Shown here piece after piece: positions 57,190 to 64,000 of a stretch of DNA of 64,000 nt. The notes below the pieces were generated by a model. That model had not been told where the DNA came from, searched no databases, and saw nothing but the letters and a program-made list of their open reading frames with translations. Both the position numbers and the translations under genes were made by a program. This stretch comes from Saturnia japonica (lineage: Eukaryota > Arthropoda > Insecta > Lepidoptera > Saturniidae), in NCBI GenBank assembly GCA_033032175.1, contig CM065310.1, positions 9,610,001 to 9,674,000 of the forward strand, read 5' to 3'. Position 1 is the first letter of the stretch; every line of letters begins with the position of its first letter.

Positions 57190-57420
57190 AAAGATCTGTA
57201 CCCGACTGGGTCGCAACCATAAACCCTTCAAAGTGACTCTCCTTTGGCTTGTCATGTTTCGGTATCAGGTAGTGATCCAATTGCCAAGAAGCTTGCTTAC
57301 CTGCGTGTCAGAAGCGACCGGCAATGGATTAACAATTTCTCTATCATCGCTGCTATTTTTGGATTGTACTTTACCATTAGGCACAATGCAGTCACTTTGT
57401 CGTGCTACTTCAAAAAGAAA
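57190..57420 (+). repeat. dispersed repeat, pair with 48.8 kb
   Basis: Collinear with the minus strand of 48790-49110 (see that entry). Confidence 0.55.
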
Positions 57421-57545
57421 AGAAAAAAACAACTCATTAGTATCATCATTATTTCAACCGAAAAACGTCATTTACTAGACATAAACCTCTAAATTGATAT
57501 TGACATACTGCTTCATTCGTAGGCGAACGCAAGCTATATTTGTAA

Positions 57546-58110
57546 CTAGTTGTACCTGCGACTTCGTTCACGTGGAACTTCGTATGTAGCAACGGAAGCG
57601 AAGGGGAAAGTGCACGTGAGGCTAACCTAAAGACACTCACAATCATCTTGGCACCCAACCAGCACAGCATCGTCTCTTGCGGTTGAGATTTCTATGGAGT
57701 TCCATATATATGCACTCACTTGTCAACTCCGTAACGTCCACGTATCGACTCGCACACGATCAGTCCATATGCGGATGCCGAGTGGACCGCGAGTGGCAAC
57801 GCAAGAACGATGCACTGTTGGCGCGGCGCAGTGGCACGACACCATGTACACCCCGATGAAAATCGCTCACTTCTTACTCATCAATTCGTTGACACGCGAT
57901 GTTGACTAGTTGACCACGCGGCGTTCACCCGTCGACAACGAATAGACGACGAGCGAGGAGGAGGTGCTGGTGGGATGCCAGGTTGATAAGTGAGTCTACC
58001 TTTAGTTACTTCTTATAACATTAGCTATCCGCCAGTGAAAGTCGTGAAACCGTTTCTGGTGATTAACCAGAACAAACAGATATACTGACAAAAATTGTAA
58101 TAATTGGTTT
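57546..58110 (-). mobile_element. Helitron-like family C-type copy, longer internal part
   Basis: The minus strand opens with 'tgtcagtatatctgtttgtt' and 'cactggcggatagctaatgt' and ends 'cacgtgaacgaagtcgcagg' plus 'tacaactagt' at 57546. The inner ~400 bases, GC-richer, differ from the other copies, so a different internal sequence is carried between similar ends. Confidence 0.52.
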
Positions 58111-58986
58111 TTTATTATAATTACCGTATATATTTTTCTATGTATTTAGTAAAAATCTGTTATTTTATATATTTTCAGTTTTATTTTATTTGTATAGGTT
58201 AATTTAAAAGATAAATATATCATGTAAACTGTCTCGAACATACAAGTGGATTCTACTAATGTGTATCAGTTTTCAACGTAACACCCAACTATAGTTAATT
58301 TGAGCAACAAATGAAAGCCAACGGTTGGGTTTACGGTCAGACTACATTCTATCCCTTTGGAACCTGAGAGCGCTTTAATTACTGGACCCCACACATCAGC
58401 AGAACAATTTTGAAGCTGCATCTAAAACACGTCTGGAAAGCTGGTATTGTAAAATGAGTAATTGATTCACAACATTTAGAGGCAATATTAAAAATGTTAA
58501 TGCTTCTTTTGGAAACGAGAAAATCAATATAATACAAGCTTTGTTTTGAGCTAAATTTGCAGATTATACTTAGAAAAAGCTTTTGAAAGAGAGGAATAAA
58601 CGCCTAGAAATGTTATTTTGGCGTTGTTTAACCATCATTAAAACTTCTCCGAAAGGTTTCTTTTTATATACCCAATTCCTGGCAATGCTAACATAATAGT
58701 CAACGAGCACTGTATGTACTATTGGATATTGAAAATCTGTCTCGCGTAATACTTTGTTTCCTCAGGCATTGAGTGTTGTTCAACAAGTATATAAATTTAT
58801 GAAAGAAAAAAATGTATCCTGTACAGTTGTTTGAAAACATTGGTATCATTAAGAAAAATATTATGTGTAATTTTTATGTTAATTTGGTCACACTTTTAAT
58901 CTATCACTCTATGTCAATCTTGGAATAAAACTAATAACGAATTTCAGTGAAATGTTGATTTTATTGTATTTTAAAACGAGTGAACA
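58111..58986 (+). other. presumed 5' LTR region of the Bel/Pao element
   Basis: The right border is sharp: 'gagtgaaca' ends in CA at 58986, immediately before the primer-binding site. 'agtatataaattt' near 58788 is TATA-like and 'aataaa' at about 58924 could be the polyadenylation signal. The left border (TG...) cannot be fixed without the 3' LTR, which is outside the window. Candidates are near 58260 and 58769. Confidence 0.5.
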
Positions 58987-59004
58987 TGGTGCCGAAACCA
59001 GGGA
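58987..59004 (+). promoter_or_regulatory. primer-binding site of the Bel/Pao element
   Basis: 'tggtgccgaaaccaggga' starts with TGG, complementary to a tRNA CCA end, and sits directly after a CA-terminated LTR edge. Bel/Pao elements commonly have this form of site. I do not assign the tRNA. Confidence 0.7.
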
Positions 59005-59441
59005 AATAAATAAACGAAATATAAAAAAAATAGTGTGTAAAAGAACAGTTTATTCGTGTTGAAACTTTAGTTTGAAGTGAAATCCCTAGTACAACTATTA
59101 CGTTGTTTCGCCTAGCTAGCTCAGTCTTATAAATAATATAGTCGGCAGATCGTTGAAATGTTTATTCAACCACCACAATGTGTTTGTTACACATTCGTAA
59201 GTTAGGCTATTATATAAAATAATCAGAAAACACGACAGTCATTTTAAAAGACATCAAACGACGCGCTAGCTAGAGCTCTTCTTTTTATTCTCTGTCAAAT
59301 TCAAGAATAGAACTAACAACAACCGATGCATATACAACCTACATATAGTAATCATAGTACCTAGACGGGAGACGTATATCACGGCGTCTAGAAGTACTAG
59401 GGACGGGTTGTCTTACTATAGTTGTAAATTATACGAACAAA

Positions 59442-61442
59442 ATGGAGTCACTTTATCTGCGGCAAGATGATAATTTAGAAAAGGTAAAAAAAGCTTTCGA
59501 GAATTATAAAAGATCGCCGAAAACACATATAACAAAATCTTACGTTGAATCAAAACTCGAAAATTTAGAGAAAATTTCTAAAGATTTTATGAATTTACAT
59601 TCGGACATTGTCAGTAAAGTGTCAAAAGAACAAAAACAGAAAAACGAGTATTTTATAAGCAATGTATATTATGAATTCGACGATATTTATACGCATTACA
59701 AAACAAAGCTTAAGGAAGATTTTAAAATGTTGACGGAAAAGTCAGACTCCAATTCAAAAATAACTATTCCACCACAATCACTATGTGAAGTTAAATTGCC
59801 ACAAATCCAATTACCGAGTTTTAAAGGAAGTTATGAAGAATGGCAAATGTTTCATGACATGTTTGTTTTCCTAATACACAATAATAATAATATGAATCCA
59901 GTACAAAAGTTACATTATCTGAAAAGTTGCTTGTCCGGTGAACCAGAGAAACTTCTTATGAACCTTAATACTACAGAGACAAATTATGAAGAAGCCTGGA
60001 ATCAATTAAAACGCAGATATAATAACAAAATGTATAATGTGAATGAAGTAATGAAGCGTTTATTTGCACAAAGAATTATAACAACTGAATCTTCGACCGC
60101 AATGAAAGAAATTGTAGATAATACATCGTCTTGCTTAAAATTACTCAAAAATTTGGGAATAATCGTTGATTCATGGGATACTATCGTAATTCATTTAATT
60201 GTAACAAAACTGGATATAGAGTCTAGAAAATTGTGGGAATCAAACTTGAGTCAATGCGATTCTGATAGTGTTCCAACATGGAACGATCTTGTGAGCTTCT
60301 TAGAGACAAGATTTAGAAGTTTGGAAATGTTGGAAGAGTGTAAAGTACATAAACATATGGGATCAAAACAGAAGTCATATCACTGCACACTAGAAACAAA
60401 TATAAATAAAAATTTAGCTTGTGTAAAATGCAATAATCAACATTTATTATTCCAATATGAACAATTTAAAAGCCAGCCCCCAGAAAAGAGAATACAGTTT
60501 ATAAAATCCAAGGGGCTATGCTTCAATTGTTTTGCCTCAAGCCATAATGTGAAAAACTGTCATCGACCTACCTATTGTCGACGCTGTGGAAGAAGACATC
60601 ACACCTTATTACATATTGAGAGAGCTACAGCTTGCGGATCCTCACCAACGGAGAATATAAAAACTCGTGCTGTTTCTGTCAACAAAGAGTCCTCTAATCA
60701 AGATAATGAGAAAAAGATCTTGGCTCACTTTGCTGTGGAGAGTAATAGTGAAGTACTACTGGCAACAGCGTTAGCTAAGATCAAAACCCCATCTGGGTTT
60801 TCCGAAATAGTTCGAGTTTTAATAGATCAGGGTTCTGAAGCATCTTTTGTAACCGAAGACATGCTACAAAGATTAGGCTTGTATAAAATCCCTATGAATG
60901 GTCTTGTTTCAGGTGTAGGTGATGGTGATATGAAAATTAAAAGTAAGGTTTTATTTAATTTAGAGTCAATCCAAACTCTCAATTTTTCTGTGCAGGTTCA
61001 AGCTTTCGTGCTACGTTCTTTGACATATTTTCTACCTACCAATAATGTTGTGGTCAAAGAATGGTCAGATATTGAGACACTACCATTAGCTGATCCTCAG
61101 TACGGAACACCTGGTAAAATCGACATTATCCTGGGAGTTGAGATATACAGTGAGATCATTTTGAGTGGTCTTTTGAAACATCCTTTATACAGTGGTTCAG
61201 TTGCACAAAATACGCAACTTGGATGGGTTTTATCAGGCCGGATTGAAAATCCTAATCCTAAGAAAATTCTAAACTTACACCTTAGAGTAAAAGAAGACGA
61301 AATATTGAAGAAATTTTGGGAGCTAGAAAAAGAACCTAATGAAGTTTATAAGAAAATGACAAGCGATGAGAATAAATGTGAAGAGTTATTTAATACAACT
61401 ATCATACGAGAGAAAGATGGACGATATAAAGTTCGTTTATAA
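59442..61442 (+). CDS. Bel/Pao Gag-protease
   Basis: ATG at 59442 opens a 666-residue frame. Residues ~1-110 are lysine-rich and helical. Residues ~115-300 are the Bel/Pao gag core (from 'LPQIQLPSFKGSYEEWQMF'). Zinc-binding motifs: 'CVKCNNQH' at ~327, a canonical CX2CX4HX4C ('CFNCFASSHNVKNC') at 360-373 and a CX2CX3HX4H-like 'CRRCGRRHHTLLH' at 379-391. The protease active site is 'VLIDQGSEASF' (Asp at ~462, DQG). The frame ends at 'DGRYKVRL' where Bel/Pao proteins normally continue into the RT; the following RT region is in another frame, with some codons missing. Gag-protease may still be translatable. Confidence 0.92.
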   Translation: MESLYLRQDDNLEKVKKAFENYKRSPKTHITKSYVESKLENLEKISKDFMNLHSDIVSKVSKEQKQKNEYFISNVYYEFDDIYTHYKTKLKEDFKMLTEKSDSNSKITIPPQSLCEVKLPQIQLPSFKGSYEEWQMFHDMFVFLIHNNNNMNPVQKLHYLKSCLSGEPEKLLMNLNTTETNYEEAWNQLKRRYNNKMYNVNEVMKRLFAQRIITTESSTAMKEIVDNTSSCLKLLKNLGIIVDSWDTIVIHLIVTKLDIESRKLWESNLSQCDSDSVPTWNDLVSFLETRFRSLEMLEECKVHKHMGSKQKSYHCTLETNINKNLACVKCNNQHLLFQYEQFKSQPPEKRIQFIKSKGLCFNCFASSHNVKNCHRPTYCRRCGRRHHTLLHIERATACGSSPTENIKTRAVSVNKESSNQDNEKKILAHFAVESNSEVLLATALAKIKTPSGFSEIVRVLIDQGSEASFVTEDMLQRLGLYKIPMNGLVSGVGDGDMKIKSKVLFNLESIQTLNFSVQVQAFVLRSLTYFLPTNNVVVKEWSDIETLPLADPQYGTPGKIDIILGVEIYSEIILSGLLKHPLYSGSVAQNTQLGWVLSGRIENPNPKKILNLHLRVKEDEILKKFWELEKEPNEVYKKMTSDENKCEELFNTTIIREKDGRYKVRL

Positions 61443-62208
61443 CAGTTTAGACAAAATCGCTCTACATAGATTTAATTTATTAGAAAAAAGGTTTAATAAA
61501 GATAAAACTTTACAGAAGGAATATACCAAAGCTATAGAAGATTACATTGATCAAAACCATATGGATTAGATTACAAAGGTTGAAGAAATAAAAAATCCAA
61601 ATGCTGTCTATCTACCTCATCATGCTGTGATTAAGAAGGACAGAGAAACAACGAAACTTCGTGTGGTCTACGATGCTTCTTGTAAAGGTACGAATAACAT
61701 ATCCTTAAATGATACTTTTCTAATTGGACCTAAAATTCAACAAGATCTCCGTCATATATTGATGAGGTGAAGATATCATCCTTATTGTATATTAGCTGAT
61801 TTATCTCAAATGTATCTACAAATTCTGGTTCATGAAGACGATACAGACTACCAGAGAATATATTGGAGACGAGAATCGAACCAAACAATACAACATTATC
61901 GTTTGTTGAGACTTACATTTGGAACAGCTTGTGCTCCATATTTAGCAGTAAAATCACTTCAACAATTAGCTAAAGATGAACAACAAAATTTTCCTCTTGC
62001 ATCAGCAATAACCTTAAAAGACTTTTATATGGACGATTTATTAACTGGATGTGAAGAGGAAAATGATGCTATAGAAATATTTAATGAAATTAATGATTTA
62101 ATGAACTCATGTGGTTTTCAGTTACAGAAATGGTGTACAAACAGCTATACCTTATTAAACTACATAAAAAGTGAAAAACAAAAAAAATACAGAGACTATA
62201 ATATTTAA
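61443..62208 (+). pseudogene. Bel/Pao reverse transcriptase, broken
   Basis: In one frame: 'KIALHRFNLLEKRFNKDK', in-frame TAG at 61567, then 'YLPHHAVIKKDRETTKLRVV' and 'YDASCKG', an in-frame TGA at 61768, 'CILADLSQMYLQILVHEDD' (first catalytic Asp in the ADL motif), 'RLTFGTACAPYLAVKSL' and 'DFYMDDLLTG' (YMDD intact). It ends at a frameshift in an A-rich run near 62180. Because both stops lie in one otherwise open frame, the lesions are few and probably recent. Confidence 0.9.
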
Positions 62209-62527
62209 AACAGACAATATAGTAAAAGTGTTGGGAATTTCTTGGAACAAAATTACAGATAGTTTTGAATATAATTATAAAATTGAAGGTATTGAAGATG
62301 TGGTTACTAAGAGAAAGGTATTGTCGAATATAGGTAGGCTGTATGATCCATTAGGATGGTTAGCTCCAGTCATTGTTATATCAAAGATTCTCATGCAAAA
62401 GCTCTGGAAATTAAATCTGAGCTGGGATAATACCCTTCCTTCTGAACATTTGAATGAGTGGATTGCTTATAAAAGAGATTTATGCAACACAAAGCATATA
62501 AAAATTCCTCGTTGGCTTAATTTATAG
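62171..62527 (+). pseudogene. Bel/Pao RT thumb/connection
   Basis: 'VKVLGISWNKITDSF' and 'RKVLSNIGRLYDPLGWLAP' are the conserved block between RT and RNase H in Bel/Pao elements. The piece is one frame away from the RT and ends at a stop after 'PRWLNL'. Confidence 0.88.
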
Positions 62528-62539
62528 AACAGATTATGC

Positions 62540-63065
62540 ATGTGAATTACATGTTTTCGCAGATGCATCTAGTTCAGCATATGCTGCTGTTGTATATATT
62601 AAAGTAATTGATAATAAAGGAAATATTTATGTACATTTGGTGTCCGCAAAGACTAAAGTTGCGCCAATTGATAGACAAATTTCTATTCCAAGACTAGAAT
62701 TATGTGCAGCTGACCTAGCAGCTAAATTAATTTATGAAGTTTCAGTGATAATGGGAATACCTAAAGTTAATCTGTTTGCTTGGTCTGATTCTACGGTTGT
62801 TTTAGTGTGGATAAAAGGTGAACCAAGTAGATGGACCACTTTTGTTAGCAATAGAGTGTCAGACATTGTAAACATCTTAGATAGTCATCAGTGGAATCAT
62901 GTTTCTACAAATAATAATCCTGCAGACCCTGCTTCACGTGGTTTGCCATGCTGCGATTTGATTAAGTTAGATATGTGGTGGCATGGTCCTGATTTTTTAT
63001 TTCAAAAGAATAAATATAAGACAGATTTTAATGAATTTATAACCACAGAAGAGAATAACCTATAA
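62540..63065 (+). pseudogene. Bel/Pao RNase H
   Basis: Open from 'ELHVFADASSSAYAAVVY' (first catalytic Asp), through 'IPRLELCAADLAAKL' (Glu) and 'AWSDSTVVLVWI' (Asp), to 'NNPADPASRGLPCCDL'. All three acidic positions are present. Frame differs from the preceding piece; ends at a TAA at 63063. Confidence 0.88.
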
Positions 63066-63067
63066 AA

Positions 63068-64000
63068 TTGTTAGCCACAGTTGTAAAACCTATTGAGAAT
63101 TTTGTTTGGCAAAAGTTTTCGAATTTAAAAAAGGCTTTAATAATTTTATCATATTGTCGAAGAATTTTGAAATTTAGATTACCAAAAGACAGTAGACCTA
63201 AAGAAAATATAACATTTATAACTACGAAAGAAATGGAGGAAGTACTTAACATTTGTATAAAAGCAACTCAGATATTATATTTTGAAGAAGAAATAAAAGA
63301 TTTCAAATGTAAAGAAAATGTATCAAAGAAAAGTATTCTTCTTACACTCAGTCCTATTCTTAGATAAAAATGAAATATTAAGAGTAGGTGGTCGAGTGAC
63401 TCATTCACCAGAAAGCTATGATAAAAGACATCCTGTAATTCTACCTTATGAAAGTCATTTAACAAGGTTAATAACTTTGGATGCTCACATTAAAACCTTG
63501 CATGGTTGTCCACAAATCATGTTAAATTATATAAGATCAAAGTATTGGATAGCTCGCGGTAGAATTTTAGTGAAGAAGATATACAGAGAATGTGTCACTT
63601 GTGTTAGTTACAGAAAGCAAAATAACAACATGTTTATGGGTCAACTACCGAAGGCTCGAATTACACCATCCAGACCATTCAAAAGTGCAGGTGTAGATTT
63701 CACAGGGCATATAAATATAAGATTTTCACCTGGGAGAGGTGCAAGATCCTATAAGGGCTATATATGCTTATTTATATGTCATGGTCACAAAAGCTATACA
63801 TTTAGACGCTGTGCCAGACTTAACGTCGAAAGGATTTATAGCTGCCTTTCGAAGGTTTGTCTCCAGAAGAGAACATTGTCAAAATTTATACAGTGACAAT
63901 GGTACCAATTTTTAGGAGCACAAAAAGAGTTGTGTGAAATATATAAGAGGAATATATCTCAACTAACAAGTGAATTTCAACAGATGTTGGCAGGTGAAGG
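63068..64000 (+). pseudogene. Bel/Pao integrase, broken and cut by the window
   Basis: A linker piece (63068-63367) is followed, one frame over, by 'LRVGGRVTHSPES', the HHCC zinc domain ('LDAHIKTLHGC', 'YRECVTCVSYR') and the catalytic core start 'SAGVDFTGHINI' (first Asp). A frameshift near 63780 moves the reading frame; the second catalytic Asp, in 'LYSDNGTNF', lies at about 63888 in that other frame and is followed by a stop. The Glu of the D,D-E triad lies outside the window. Confidence 0.88.

Larger units (their letters stand above)
58987..64000 (+). mobile_element. Bel/Pao LTR retrotransposon, internal region (3' end outside window)
   Basis: Domain order is gag, zinc knuckles, aspartic protease, reverse transcriptase, RNase H, integrase, the Bel/Pao order. 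A ~440-bp leader precedes the gag ATG. Gag-protease is open; the polymerase half is broken by two in-frame stops and at least four frameshifts. The third catalytic residue of the integrase and the 3' LTR lie beyond the window. Confidence 0.93.

Noticed and set aside
1..64000. CRISPR arrays, operons, bacterial promoters or Shine-Dalgarno sites
   Set aside because: No spaced direct repeats of CRISPR type and no bacterial gene organisation; all content is eukaryotic repeat-rich DNA.

Overview
This is an AT-rich, repeat-packed stretch of an arthropod nuclear genome. Insects are likely and Lepidoptera most likely, because the same interspersed families (Helitron-like repeats ending in CTAGT, tRNA-derived SINEs, jockey-, R1- and RTE-like LINEs, mariner, Bel/Pao) recur together. 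The organism call is inference from repeat content and base composition. I found no confident host protein-coding gene. Almost every long open frame is a transposable element or its relic.

Layout. Positions 1-2275 (- strand) hold the 5' half of an RTE-type LINE (endonuclease and start of RT), cut by the window edge. At 3.2-6.2 kb lie a LINE tail and CTAGT-ending repeats. A decayed jockey-like LINE (7.8-8.7 kb) is followed by a full-length but dead mariner (9150-10431, terminal repeats and TA target). A young 5'-truncated copy of the same jockey-like LINE sits at 11133-11962 with a perfect 12-bp target duplication. At 13.7 kb is a promoter-like segment. A second LINE type with one premature stop and a mutated RT active site lies at 14.5-15.9 kb. 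From 16 to 26.4 kb are SINEs, Helitron-like copies and dispersed repeats. An R1-clade LINE at 26.6-27.9 kb is bracketed by (CA)n on both sides. A CpG-dense patch with a 17-bp tandem repeat follows at 28.4-28.8 kb. At 30.4-31.1 kb one jockey-like LINE is inserted into another of the same family. A terminal-inverted-repeat MITE lies at 31.7-32.1 kb and a second, badly broken mariner at 37.4-38.3 kb. The youngest insertion is the jockey-like LINE at 43322-45458: open reading frame, 56-A tail, perfect 11-bp target duplication. From 45.9 to 58.1 kb there is a mosaic of Helitron-like copies, a ~107-bp minisatellite, a tRNA-Ser-like SINE, a LINE C-terminal scrap and several unnamed families. From about 58.9 kb to the end is a Bel/Pao LTR retrotransposon with an intact gag-protease frame and a frameshifted RT, RNase H and integrase.

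How the parts relate. The elements form an age series: perfect target duplications (43.3 and 11.1 kb), a full-length but mutated mariner, then heavily decayed relics. Possible host signals are weak: a CRE+TATA+initiator arrangement at 13.7 kb, an ATG followed by a GTAAGT donor at 34.99 kb, a GC-rich short frame at 39.7 kb and the CpG patch at 28.5 kb. The window may therefore be intronic or intergenic DNA of one or more large genes.
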